From Variovorax sp. EL159 (GTDB taxonomy: Bacteria; Pseudomonadota; Gammaproteobacteria; Burkholderiales; Burkholderiaceae_C): a DNA stretch of 64,000 nucleotides. The position numbers and the translations under genes are program-made. Each line of letters starts with the position of its first letter. Position 1 is the first letter of the stretch. The stretch is taken from NCBI RefSeq assembly GCF_900100965.1, contig NZ_FMUJ01000010.1, positions 1 through 64,000 on the forward strand, in the 5' to 3' direction. Shown in pieces: positions 40,957-49,579 of this stretch. The notes beneath the pieces are model-generated. The model was not told the origin of the DNA, did no database searches, and was given only the letters and a program-made list of their open reading frames with translations.

Positions 40957-42677
40957 CGGCGCACCTCCTGCTGAAAGGTGTCGAGGCTCGCGATGTACGC
41001 GCGCCAGCCACCGTGGTGGGTCACGTCTTGCGCACCGGCCAGTGCATGGCCTTCGCAGATGAAGCCGTGCACCCAGCTGCCATCGGCCAGCTCGACGCTG
41101 CCGAGGCCGAGCGGTGGCGGGATCAATGCGAGGAAGCCGCCGATCTGGGCCTGCGGCACCGCCCACACTTCGAGTGCGATGGCCGCGCCGCCTTCGGCCA
41201 CGCGCTGCAGGCCGGGCTTGGGTGGCGTGGTGCCGGGCAGTGCGTGGAGACGGTAGGACGGCGCGGTGGTCATGGCGCGCAGCAGCGTGGCACCGCGCTC
41301 GGTGAGCTGGCCGTTGAGCGGCATGCCCGAGAGGTGCGCCCCGACCACCGCGATGGGCAGCGTGTCGGCCGTCGCCGCGCGCAGCCCCGGCACCGCGCGC
41401 GGCGCGGGCAAGGGCTTGCCGGTTGCACCTTGCGCAAGACCGGTGGCGTGGTGGTAGCGCTGGCCCAGCTCGGCCAGTGCGAGGTCGCTGCCGCACGGGC
41501 CGATCAAGGTGATGCCGAAAGGCAGGCCGTCGGCGCGCAGGCTGCTCGGCACCGAGAGCGCGGCGTAGTCGAGCAGGTTGACGAAGTTGGTGTACGCGCC
41601 GAGGTTGCGGTTGAGCACCACCGGGTCGGCGCGCATCTGCTCGCGGCTGTAGTGCGTGGGCGCGGTGGGCACCAGCAGCACGTCGATGTCGCGCCACATC
41701 GGCTCGACCTGCTGCGCGATGGCGCGCAGGCGCGTTTGCGCGTCGAACACATCGGCGGCGGTGTAGTTGCGGCCGCTTGCGAGGATGCTGCGCACGGGCT
41801 CGATCACTTCACTCTCGTGCGCGTCGAAGAACCCGCGCACCGCGGCGTAGCGTTCGGCGACGAGTGCGCTTTCATAAAGCAGCGCGGCGGCCTCGGCCAG
41901 TGGCGCATAGGGAATGGTGACGGGTGTGCCGCCCAGCGCGATGAGCTTCGTCTTCGCATCGGCAAAAGCCTGTTCGGCGGCGCTGTCGCCGAAGAAGGCC
42001 AGCGTGTCGGGCACGCCGAAGCGGAAGTGCGCGGGCAGCGGCTGGCGGCGCAGGGGCACGTCGCGCGAGTACGGATCGCGCGCGTCGTGCCCGGCCGTGG
42101 CCAGCAGCACATCGACCGCCAGCGCCACGGTGCGCGCAAAGATCGACACGCAGTCCGCACTCTGCGCCGCGGGCACCACGCCGAAGGCGCTCAGCAGGCC
42201 GCGCGAGGGCTTGAGGCCGACGATGTTGTTGAGGCCGGCGGGCACGCGGCCGGAGCCGGCGGTGTCGGTGCCCAGGGCGAAGTCGACCTCTCCGGCGGCG
42301 ACCACGCAGGCCGACCCGGAGCTGGAGCCACCCGAGACCAGGCTGGCATCGAAGGCGTTGGGCACTTCGCCATAAGGAGAGCGCGTGCCGTTGAGTCCGC
42401 AGGCGAACTGGTCGAGATTGGTCTTGCCGACGAGCGATGCACCGGCGTCGAGCAGGCGCTGCACCACGGCGGCGTGGGCATTGGGCAGGCGGTCGAAGGC
42501 CGAGCAAGCGGCAGTGGTCGGCACGCCGGCGACGTCGATGTTGTCCTTGACCGCGAAGCGCAGGCCGGCGAGCGGAAGGACCGCGCCAAGCCTTTCACCG
42601 GCGTGCGCGCCCACCAGGGGCGTCGCGAATTTCGCGATCCAGGCGGCGGCGGGCGATCCGTTTTCTACATGCACCAT
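40953..42677 (-). CDS. atzF: Allophanate hydrolase
   Basis: A 574-residue amidase-signature enzyme that splits allophanate to ammonia and CO2. Catalytic residues are the Lys in AVKDNIDVAG (about 43), the cis-Ser in SGGSSSGSA and the nucleophile Ser in TDTAGSGRVPAG. A C-terminal domain (about 435-574, AVVGAHLSGMPLNGQLTERG and ADGSWVHGFICEGHAL) distinguishes allophanate hydrolase from other amidases. The ATG at 42677 is chosen; an ATG at 42737 would read through the GntR-type palindrome. It is the first gene of the cluster. Confidence 0.9.
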   Translation of the reverse strand: MVHVENGSPAAAWIAKFATPLVGAHAGERLGAVLPLAGLRFAVKDNIDVAGVPTTAACSAFDRLPNAHAAVVQRLLDAGASLVGKTNLDQFACGLNGTRSPYGEVPNAFDASLVSGGSSSGSACVVAAGEVDFALGTDTAGSGRVPAGLNNIVGLKPSRGLLSAFGVVPAAQSADCVSIFARTVALAVDVLLATAGHDARDPYSRDVPLRRQPLPAHFRFGVPDTLAFFGDSAAEQAFADAKTKLIALGGTPVTIPYAPLAEAAALLYESALVAERYAAVRGFFDAHESEVIEPVRSILASGRNYTAADVFDAQTRLRAIAQQVEPMWRDIDVLLVPTAPTHYSREQMRADPVVLNRNLGAYTNFVNLLDYAALSVPSSLRADGLPFGITLIGPCGSDLALAELGQRYHHATGLAQGATGKPLPAPRAVPGLRAATADTLPIAVVGAHLSGMPLNGQLTERGATLLRAMTTAPSYRLHALPGTTPPKPGLQRVAEGGAAIALEVWAVPQAQIGGFLALIPPPLGLGSVELADGSWVHGFICEGHALAGAQDVTHHGGWRAYIASLDTFQQEVRR

Positions 42678-42691
42678 CTTTAGGCATCCAA

Positions 42692-42705
42692 ACTTGTGTA
42701 CAAGT
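42692..42705. promoter_or_regulatory. GntR/FCD-type operator upstream of atzF
   Basis: ACTTGT-GT-ACAAGT is a perfect inverted repeat of the TTGTnnACAA type bound by FCD-subfamily GntR regulators. It lies 14 bp upstream of the atzF start, at the head of the cluster whose last gene is a GntR regulator. Repression from here would silence the whole cluster. Confidence 0.65.
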
Positions 42706-42772
42706 CGAGATGCAAGCAATGTGCCAGCGGCGACCACAGGTCGCGCGGATCAGGAACAGTTGGGGGGATTTA

Positions 42773-42888
42773 CTCCCTCTCCCCTCGGGGAGAAGGTTGG
42801 GGTGAGGGCGAAGTGCCGCCGATGAGGCACGGCGCCTGAATGAATGTCGCCGCCCTCACCCCCGCCCTCTCCCCAAAGGGAGAGGGAG
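42773..42888. repeat. BIME-like paired inverted repeat
   Basis: Arms of 38 bp (42773-42810 and 42851-42888) are inverted copies with five mismatches; each carries the CTCCCTCTCCC / GGGGAGA type hairpin. It separates the stop of the M48 protease gene from the atzF promoter region, both on the minus strand, and may insulate them. Confidence 0.85.
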
Positions 42889-42897
42889 TCAGACCGT

Positions 42898-43761
42898 TCA
42901 GCTCTTCTTCGCGTCGCGGTAGAGCTTCTCGACCTTCGGCAGGTTCGCCTCGAGCTTGGTGATACGGTCCGGCCCCGTCGGATGCGTCGACAGGAAGTTC
43001 AGCCCGCCCTGGTTCTTCGACGCCGCAGCCATCTTCTGCCAGAGCGTCACCGAAGCCTTCGGGTCGTAGCCCGCGCGCGCCGCGAGTTCGAGGCCCACGA
43101 GGTCGGCCTCGGTCTCGTCGCTGCGGCTGAACTTCAGCGTGATGAGCTGCGTGCCGGCGCGGGCCGCGATGTCGCCCACCTGGCCGAGCCCCAGCAGTTG
43201 CGCGCCGATCGACAGCGCCGCCCCCGTGCCCGCGCTCTTGGCCATGCGCGCGCGGGCATGCTCGCGCAGCGCGTGGGCCATTTCGTGGCCCATCACCATC
43301 GCGACCTCGTCGTCGCTCAGCTTGAGCTGCTCGAGGATGCCGGTAAAGAAGGCGATCTTGCCGCCGGGCATGCAGAAGGCGTTGATCTGCTTGCTGCCGA
43401 TCAGGTTGACCTCCCATTTCCAGTCGCGCGCACGCGAGTTCCACGGCGTGGCAAAGGGAATGAGCCGCTGCGCGATGGCGCGCAGGCGCTGCAGCTGCGG
43501 GTTGTTGTCGCCCGCCAGGGCGCCCTTGGCGCGGGCCTGTTCGAGCAGCTCGGCGTACTGCTGCACGCCGGCCGCCTCGACCTTCTCGGCAGGCACGAGG
43601 TTGCGTGCCACCGAGGCACTGCCGACATTGACCTGCGCCAGCGCGGGCCCGGCCAGCACCGCGCCCGCGGCAGCCAGCAAGAAGGCCCTTCGCGGCTGCC
43701 AGGGCGAAGCCGCGGAAATGGAGGAGTCAATACGCAGAAGGCGTTCGCATCGTGTGCACAT
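42898..43761 (-). CDS. M48-family zinc metalloprotease, exported
   Basis: A 287-residue protein. A twin-arginine-like signal (QPRRAFLLAAAGAVLAGPALA, about 24-44) precedes a peptidase M48 domain with HEMAH (about 157-161, zinc ligands and Glu) and the third-ligand block ETEADLVG. Such Loi/BepA-like proteases act in the periplasm in outer-membrane protein quality control. An in-frame ATG four codons upstream (43773) is also possible. It is divergent from ampG. Confidence 0.88.
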   Translation of the reverse strand: MCTRCERLLRIDSSISAASPWQPRRAFLLAAAGAVLAGPALAQVNVGSASVARNLVPAEKVEAAGVQQYAELLEQARAKGALAGDNNPQLQRLRAIAQRLIPFATPWNSRARDWKWEVNLIGSKQINAFCMPGGKIAFFTGILEQLKLSDDEVAMVMGHEMAHALREHARARMAKSAGTGAALSIGAQLLGLGQVGDIAARAGTQLITLKFSRSDETEADLVGLELAARAGYDPKASVTLWQKMAAASKNQGGLNFLSTHPTGPDRITKLEANLPKVEKLYRDAKKS

Positions 43762-43836
43762 GGGCCGGATCATAGGAACAAATGAACGCAAAAGGCCGGC
43801 CGATGTCCCCGTGCACTCATGGACAATCCGGGGCTC

Positions 43837-45204
43837 ATGTCCGCCTCGCCTGTCGAAACCCCCACCGCCCCTTCCCCGCCCTGGCGTGACGCCCTGAAGG
43901 TCTACCTCGAGCCCGCCACGCTGCGCATGCTGGCGCTGGGCTTCTCGGCCGGGCTGCCGCTGCTGCTGGTGCTGGGCACGCTGAGCTTTCGCCTGCGCGA
44001 AGCCGGCATCGACCGCACCACCATCGGCTACCTGAGCTGGGTCGGGCTGGCCTATGGCTTCAAGTGGGTCTGGGCGCCGCTGGTCGACCGGCTGCCGCTG
44101 CCGCCGCTGACCACGCTGCTGGGGCGGCGACGCGGCTGGCTGCTGCTGGCGCAGTGCATGGTCATCGCGGGCCTGATCGGCATGGCGCTGAACGACCCAC
44201 GGCTCGGACTCACGCCATTGATCTGGTGCGCGCTGCTGGTGGCCTTCGGTTCGGCCACGCAAGACATCGCGCTGGACGCCTTCCGCATCGAATCGGCCGA
44301 GGCGCGCAAGCAGGCCGCACTCGCCGCCGCCTACCAGACCGGCTACCGGCTCGCGATGATCTGGGCCGGTGCGGGCGTGCTGTGGGTCGCGGCCTGGGCC
44401 GAGGTGGCGCCGGCCGCCGCCGTCACTGGCGCGGCCGCCTACCAGAACGGCGCCTGGAAAACAGCCTACCTGGTCATGGCCGCCTCGATGGCGGTCGGTG
44501 TGCTCACGGTGCTGCTGTCGCCCGAGCCGCTGCCGCGCGCGCTGCCCAAGCCAAAGAACGCCGCCGAATGGCTGCGCAGCGTGCTGATCGAGCCCTTTGC
44601 AGACTTCATCCGCCGCTACAGGTGGCAGGCGGTGCTGATCCTCTCGCTCATTGCCATCTACCGCATCAGCGACGTGGTGATGGGCATCATGGCCAACCCC
44701 TTCTACGTGGACATGGGCTTCACCAAGGACGAAGTGGCCACGGTCAGCAAGATCTACGGCGTGATCATGACGCTGGCCGGTGCCTTCGTCGGCGGCGTGT
44801 TGTCGATGCGGCTGGGCGTGATGCGCGTGCTGATGCTGGGCGCGGTGCTCAGCGCGGGCAGCAACCTGCTGTTTGCCTGGCTGGCCACGCGCGGGCACGA
44901 CCTCACGGCGCTCATCGCGGTGGTCTCGGCCGACAACCTGGCCGGCGGCATTGCGTCGGCGGCCTTCATCGCTTACCTGTCGAGCCTGACGAACATCAGT
45001 TATTCGGCCACGCAGTACGCGCTGTTCAGCTCGCTGATGCTGCTGCTGCCGAAGTTCATCGCCGGCTATTCGGGCGCTTTTGTCGATGCCTACGGCTACA
45101 GCACCTTCTTCACCTCCACCGCGGTGCTGGGCCTGCCGGTGCTGGTGCTGGTGGCGCTGGCCTCCCGTCTGACGACCACCACAAGCCCTCCCGACCGTCA
45201 ATAG
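43837..45204 (+). CDS. ampG: AmpG-family muropeptide permease
   Basis: A 455-residue MFS transporter with the AmpG pattern FSAGLPLLLVLGTLSFRLREAGIDRTTIGYLS and GLAYGFKWVWAPLVDR. It imports anhydro-muropeptides released by wall turnover for recycling. An ATG at 43819 is in frame, but GACAAT at 43822-43827 resembles a -10 element commonly seen just upstream of start codons in this window, which favours 43837. The C-terminal tail is short and polar. Confidence 0.85.
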   Translation: MSASPVETPTAPSPPWRDALKVYLEPATLRMLALGFSAGLPLLLVLGTLSFRLREAGIDRTTIGYLSWVGLAYGFKWVWAPLVDRLPLPPLTTLLGRRRGWLLLAQCMVIAGLIGMALNDPRLGLTPLIWCALLVAFGSATQDIALDAFRIESAEARKQAALAAAYQTGYRLAMIWAGAGVLWVAAWAEVAPAAAVTGAAAYQNGAWKTAYLVMAASMAVGVLTVLLSPEPLPRALPKPKNAAEWLRSVLIEPFADFIRRYRWQAVLILSLIAIYRISDVVMGIMANPFYVDMGFTKDEVATVSKIYGVIMTLAGAFVGGVLSMRLGVMRVLMLGAVLSAGSNLLFAWLATRGHDLTALIAVVSADNLAGGIASAAFIAYLSSLTNISYSATQYALFSSLMLLLPKFIAGYSGAFVDAYGYSTFFTSTAVLGLPVLVLVALASRLTTTTSPPDRQ

Positions 45205-45324
45205 GGCCATGGCCTTATAGGAATCGGCCGACGCGGCGCAGGCCCTGCAACTGGTAGGCTGTGCCGGTTTACATTCGTTTCTTCCCCTGCGTTCCCTGTT
45301 GCCTGCAGCCTTTCAAAGAAGATC

Positions 45325-46533
45325 GTGCCGTCCCGAATTTCTCCCCTTCAAATCAGCGCCTTCACGGCGACCTCTGCCGTCGGTGTCGGCAAGGAATCGC
45401 TGGCCGACGCGCTCGCGCAATCGCGCAGCGGCCTGCGCGCCAACGACTTCGGCGACGCACCGCTGCCCACCTGGATCGGCCGCGTGGACGGTCTTGAAGA
45501 CATCCGCCTGCCCGAGGCGCTCATGCCCTGGGACTGCCGCAACAACCGGCTCGCGTGGCTGGGCCTGCATGCCGACGGCTTCATCGAGGCGGTGGCCGCC
45601 GCGCGCGAAAAGTACGGCGCCTCGCGCATCGCGCTGGTGCTGGGCACTTCGACCGCCAGCATCGGCGAAACCGAGCTGGCCTACACGCAGCTCGACGCCG
45701 AAGGCATGTTTGCGCCGAACCAGCGCCGCGCCGCCGTGCACACGCCCCATTCGCTGGCGATGTTCACCGCGCAGGTGCTGGGCCTCACCGGGCCGAGCGA
45801 GACGATCTCGACCGCCTGCTCGTCCAGCGCCAAGGTGTTCGCTTCGGCTGAACGGCTGATCCGCCTGGGCCTGGCCGACGCGGCCGTGGTCGGCGGCGCC
45901 GACACGCTGTGCGGCAGCGTGCTGTTCGGCTTCAACTCGCTCGAACTGGTGTCGAGCGAACCCTGCCGGCCTTTCGATGCCAGCCGCAAGGGCATCAGCC
46001 TGGGCGAGGCCGCCGGCTTCGCGCTGGTCGAGCGCGTGCAGAGCGGCGCCGACGCCGCGCCGATGCACCTGCTGGGCTACGGCGAAGCCAGCGACGCGCA
46101 CCACATGTCGACGCCGCACCCCGAGGGCCTGGGCGCCGAACGCGCGCTCGACGAGGCGCTGGCGCGCGCGGGCTTGGCGCCCGAGGCCATCGACTACATC
46201 AACATGCACGGCACCGCGAGCCAGAAGAACGACGAGGTCGAAGGCGCGTTGGTGGCGCGCCGCTTCCCGGCCCGCACGCATGCCAGCTCGACCAAGGGCT
46301 TCATGGGCCACACGCTGGGCGCTGCCGGCATCGTCGAGGCCGTCATCAGCCTGCTGGCCATCGAGCGCGGCCTGATGCCGGGCACCGTCAACACGAGCAC
46401 GCTGGACGAAGGGTTCGGTGCGCAGATCAAGCTGCAGCCCGCGCATGGCGAGGTGCGCTATGCCCTGTCCAACTCCTTCGGCTTCGGCGGCAACAACTGC
46501 TCGCTGGTGTTCGGCAAGGCGGAGGCCGCATGA
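45325..46533 (+). CDS. Beta-ketoacyl-ACP synthase of aryl-polyene/type II PKS type
   Basis: A 402-residue KASII-fold condensing enzyme. The catalytic Cys lies in ISTACSSSAKVFA (about 162), His in MHGTASQKND (about 293) and His in KGFMGHTLGAAG (about 326). The sequence resembles FabF-like synthases of aryl-polyene and flexirubin clusters more than housekeeping FabF. The start is GTG at 45325. It overlaps the chain-length-factor gene by 4 bp. No ACP, ketoreductase or dehydratase genes of such a cluster are nearby. Confidence 0.78.
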   Translation: MPSRISPLQISAFTATSAVGVGKESLADALAQSRSGLRANDFGDAPLPTWIGRVDGLEDIRLPEALMPWDCRNNRLAWLGLHADGFIEAVAAAREKYGASRIALVLGTSTASIGETELAYTQLDAEGMFAPNQRRAAVHTPHSLAMFTAQVLGLTGPSETISTACSSSAKVFASAERLIRLGLADAAVVGGADTLCGSVLFGFNSLELVSSEPCRPFDASRKGISLGEAAGFALVERVQSGADAAPMHLLGYGEASDAHHMSTPHPEGLGAERALDEALARAGLAPEAIDYINMHGTASQKNDEVEGALVARRFPARTHASSTKGFMGHTLGAAGIVEAVISLLAIERGLMPGTVNTSTLDEGFGAQIKLQPAHGEVRYALSNSFGFGGNNCSLVFGKAEAA

Positions 46534-47372
46534 GCACGACCACGACGCGCCCTGTGCCCCCCACCCTCTACATCGAAGGCCCGGCCTTCTGGACGCCCAC
46601 GCTGCCCGGCTGGGACGCGGCGCGCGCGGCCTTCCGCGGCGAAGGCGCGCTGGCCGATCCGCCCGCCAAGCGGCCGTCGCCACAAGTGCTGGCACCGGCC
46701 GAGCGCCGCCGCGCGCCCGACACCGTGGCGCTGGCGCTCGAAGTGGCCGCCGCCGCGATGGTGGCCTCGGGCCGCAACGCGGCCGACGTGCCCTGCGTGT
46801 TCACGTCGGCACACGGCGACCTGTCGATCAACGACTACATGTGCGGCACGCTCGCGACCGATCCGAAGATGCTGTCGCCCACCAAGTTCCACAACTCGGT
46901 GCACAACGCGGCCGTGGGCTACTGGACCATCGGCACCGGCTGCATGGCGGCCAGCAATGCGGTCTCGGCCTACGAACACAGCTTTGCCTCCGGCCTGCTC
47001 GAAGCGGCGGTGCAGTGCGCGGCCGACCAGGAGCCGGTGCTGCTGGTGGGCTACGACACGCCCACCGTCGGCCCGCTGACCTCGGTGACCGACAGCCGCG
47101 GCCTGCTCGCGGTGGCGCTGGTGATCGCGCACGAGCGCACCGAGCGCACCGTGGCATCGCTCGACTGGTCGCTGGTCGGCACCGACGGCACCGGCACGCC
47201 GGCAGCGCCGCGCTCGGCGGCGGCACGCACGCTGGTCGGCATCAACCCGATGGCCGATGCGCTGGGCCTGTTCGAGGCGCTGGCGCAGGTCGAAGGCAGC
47301 GCGGGCGCGCCGATCGAACTGCCGCTGTCGGGCACGCTCGCACTGCGGCTGCAGTTGCAGCCCGTGGGCTGA
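46530..47372 (+). CDS. Beta-ketoacyl synthase chain-length-factor-like protein
   Basis: A 280-residue shortened ketoacyl-synthase-fold protein with SAHGDLSINDYMCGTLATDP, then TKFHNSVHNAAVGYWTIGTG. A Cys follows (GTGCMAASNA), but I see none of the downstream His motifs of active synthases. This fits the ApeC-type chain length factor that pairs with ketoacyl synthase. Translational coupling to the upstream synthase supports a heterodimer. Confidence 0.72.
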   Translation: MSTTTTRPVPPTLYIEGPAFWTPTLPGWDAARAAFRGEGALADPPAKRPSPQVLAPAERRRAPDTVALALEVAAAAMVASGRNAADVPCVFTSAHGDLSINDYMCGTLATDPKMLSPTKFHNSVHNAAVGYWTIGTGCMAASNAVSAYEHSFASGLLEAAVQCAADQEPVLLVGYDTPTVGPLTSVTDSRGLLAVALVIAHERTERTVASLDWSLVGTDGTGTPAAPRSAAARTLVGINPMADALGLFEALAQVEGSAGAPIELPLSGTLALRLQLQPVG

Positions 47373-47558
47373 CGATGCGCGGGGGGTGGTCGGCGCGCTC
47401 CGTCACCCGCGCGTTGGTAGGTACTCGAAGACGAACATGGCGCCCGTGAATGCTGGGCAAGGCGCTATGCTTTTCGCAGCGCTTGCCGTTGACAGGCCGG
47501 TGCTGCGTTTACCCAACTTTACGGAGCGTTCAAGCCCGCTTGCTCCCCGTGGACGACC

Positions 47559-48281
47559 ATGAAGCGCATGAGCACCCCCCAACTCCTGATGATCGAAGAC
47601 GACGCCCGCCTGGCGCAGATGGTGGGCGAATACCTGACGCAGTCGGGCTTCGCCTTCAACCATGCCGGCGACGGCACCAGCGGGCTTGAGCAGCTGCAGC
47701 AGCACGCGCCCGACCTCGTGATCCTCGACCTGATGCTGCCCGACACCGACGGGCTCGAAGTCTGTCGCCGCATCCGTGCACTGCCCGGCCCCCTGTCCAA
47801 GGTGTCGGTGCTGATGCTCACGGCCAAAGGCGATCCGATGGACCGCATCATCGGCCTGGAGATCGGCGCCGACGACTACCTGCCCAAGCCCTTCGAGCCG
47901 CGCGAACTGCTGGCACGCATCCGCGCGGTGCTGCGCCGACGCAGCGAGACCGCCACCGAGGCGGAAGCCTCCACCGTGATGCGCTTCGGCACGCTGGAGA
48001 TCGACCGCAATGCGCGCACCGTGTCGGTGGCCTCGGCGCTGGCCGATTTGACCTCCTACCAGTTCGACCTGCTGGTGGCCATGGCCGAGCGCGCGGGCCG
48101 CGTGCTCACGCGCGACCAGATCATGGAAGCCGTGCGCGGCCGCGAACTGGAAGCCTTCGACCGTTCGATCGACGTGCACATGGGCCGCATCCGCGCCGCC
48201 ATCGAGGTCGACGCGAAGAACCCGAAGCGCATCCTCACGGTGCGCGGCGTGGGCTACGTGTTCGCCAAGCAGCAAGACTGA
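47559..48281 (+). CDS. OmpR-family response regulator
   Basis: A 240-residue regulator with a receiver domain (acidic pair EDD near residue 13, phospho-Asp in VILDLMLPD near 58, Lys in YLPKPFEP near 108) and a winged-helix DNA-binding domain (about 145-235, ending RGVGYVFA). An in-frame ATG at 47568 is equally possible. It forms a two-component system with the kinase gene 10 bp downstream. Its targets are unknown. Confidence 0.93.
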   Translation: MKRMSTPQLLMIEDDARLAQMVGEYLTQSGFAFNHAGDGTSGLEQLQQHAPDLVILDLMLPDTDGLEVCRRIRALPGPLSKVSVLMLTAKGDPMDRIIGLEIGADDYLPKPFEPRELLARIRAVLRRRSETATEAEASTVMRFGTLEIDRNARTVSVASALADLTSYQFDLLVAMAERAGRVLTRDQIMEAVRGRELEAFDRSIDVHMGRIRAAIEVDAKNPKRILTVRGVGYVFAKQQD

Positions 48282-48291
48282 GCCGGCCCCG

Positions 48292-49488
48292 ATGCTGCGC
48301 AGCCTCTACAACCGCCACCTCTATGTCCGCATCTGGCTCGCGGTGGTGGGCGGCGTGGTGATCCTCACGCTGATGGCCAACTGGATCGTGCGCGAGGCGG
48401 CGCAGGCCGAGCGCGAGCGGCTGGCGCCCGTGCCGCGCGACGTGGTCGTGCTCGATGCGCAAGACAAGCCCATCGGCACCGGCAAGGCGCTGCGCGTGCC
48501 GGGCCAGGGCCTGGAGTTCGACGTGACGCTCAGCGACGGCAAGGACATCACGCTGCGCGTGGCGCCGCGCGAGCGGCCCACTGGCGCGGCCGGCTTCGCG
48601 CCGTGGCGCACGCCCTTCGGGCTGGGCTGGATGATCGCGTTGGTGGGGGTGGCGGTGGCATTGGCCGTCTACCCGATCGTGCGGCGCATCACGCAGCGGT
48701 TGGAATCGCTGCAGCGCGGCGTGCAGCGATGGGGTGAAGGCGATCTCTCGGTGCGCGTGACCGAAGAAGGGCAGGACGAAGTGGCTGATCTCTCCAAACG
48801 ATTCAACGCGTCGGCCGAGCGCATCGAACAGCTGGTGCGTTCGCACAAGTCGCTGCTGGCCAATGCATCGCATGAACTGCGCTCGCCGCTCACCCGCATC
48901 CGCATGGGCCTGGAGCTGATGGGCGAGCGCCCGAGCCCGGCCGCGCGCGACGAGATCTCGCGCAACATCGGCGAGCTCGACCAGCTGATCGACGAGATCC
49001 TGCTGGCCAGCCGGCTCGATGCCAGCGAGGCCGACATGGGCACCGTCGAGGCGGTCGACCTGACCGGGCTGGCCGCCGAGGAATGCGCGCAGGTGAACGC
49101 CGAGCTCGACCTTGCCGAAGGCACCGACAACGCCACGCTCACCGTGCCCGGCGTGTCGCGCCTTCTGCGCCGCGCGATCCGCAACCTGCTGGAAAACGCC
49201 CGCCGCTACGGCGCCGGCGAGATCGCCGTCGAGCTGGGCAACACCAACGGCTTTGCCACCGTGCGCGTCAACGACCGGGGGCCGGGCGTGCCGCCCGCGC
49301 TGCGCGAACGCATCTTCGAGCCCTTCTACCGCCTGCCCGGCGCCAGCGAGCGCAACGGCGGCGTCGGCCTGGGGCTGTCGCTGGTCAAGTCGATCGCCGA
49401 ACGCCACGGCGGCTCGGTGCGCTGCGAAGACCGGCCGGGCGGCGGCGCGAGCTTCGTAATTCGCCTGCCGGTGGCTCGCGGCCACTGA
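48292..49488 (+). CDS. Membrane sensor histidine kinase
   Basis: A 398-residue kinase. It has two membrane helices (about 12-32 and 105-125) around a short periplasmic domain, a HAMP region, the phospho-His block NASHELRSPLTRIRMGLEL (His about 192) and an ATPase domain with NLLENARRYG, NDRGPGVP and GGVGLGLSLVKSI. The signal is unknown. It is the partner of the OmpR-type regulator upstream. Confidence 0.92.
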   Translation: MLRSLYNRHLYVRIWLAVVGGVVILTLMANWIVREAAQAERERLAPVPRDVVVLDAQDKPIGTGKALRVPGQGLEFDVTLSDGKDITLRVAPRERPTGAAGFAPWRTPFGLGWMIALVGVAVALAVYPIVRRITQRLESLQRGVQRWGEGDLSVRVTEEGQDEVADLSKRFNASAERIEQLVRSHKSLLANASHELRSPLTRIRMGLELMGERPSPAARDEISRNIGELDQLIDEILLASRLDASEADMGTVEAVDLTGLAAEECAQVNAELDLAEGTDNATLTVPGVSRLLRRAIRNLLENARRYGAGEIAVELGNTNGFATVRVNDRGPGVPPALRERIFEPFYRLPGASERNGGVGLGLSLVKSIAERHGGSVRCEDRPGGGASFVIRLPVARGH

Positions 49489-49579
49489 CACGACACCGAA
49501 GACACCAAAGAAAAGCACCCTGCGCCCGCACGGGTGCAGTCAGGTAGCGGCCACAGGCCGCACCTAAAATCCCGCCCCT

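Noticed and set aside
43819..43836. ATG at 43819 as the ampG start
   Set aside because: It overlaps a likely -10 (GACAAT) and lacks a ribosome site; the ATG at 43837 is favoured, though this is not certain.
42898..45210. Long minus-strand frame joining the M48 protease to sequence opposite ampG
   Set aside because: Only the part from 43761 down matches the protease. The upstream portion is antisense to ampG and lacks any domain.
47486..47520. TTGACA at 47489-47494 as a promoter for the two-component genes
   Set aside because: No acceptable -10 hexamer lies 15 to 19 bp downstream.
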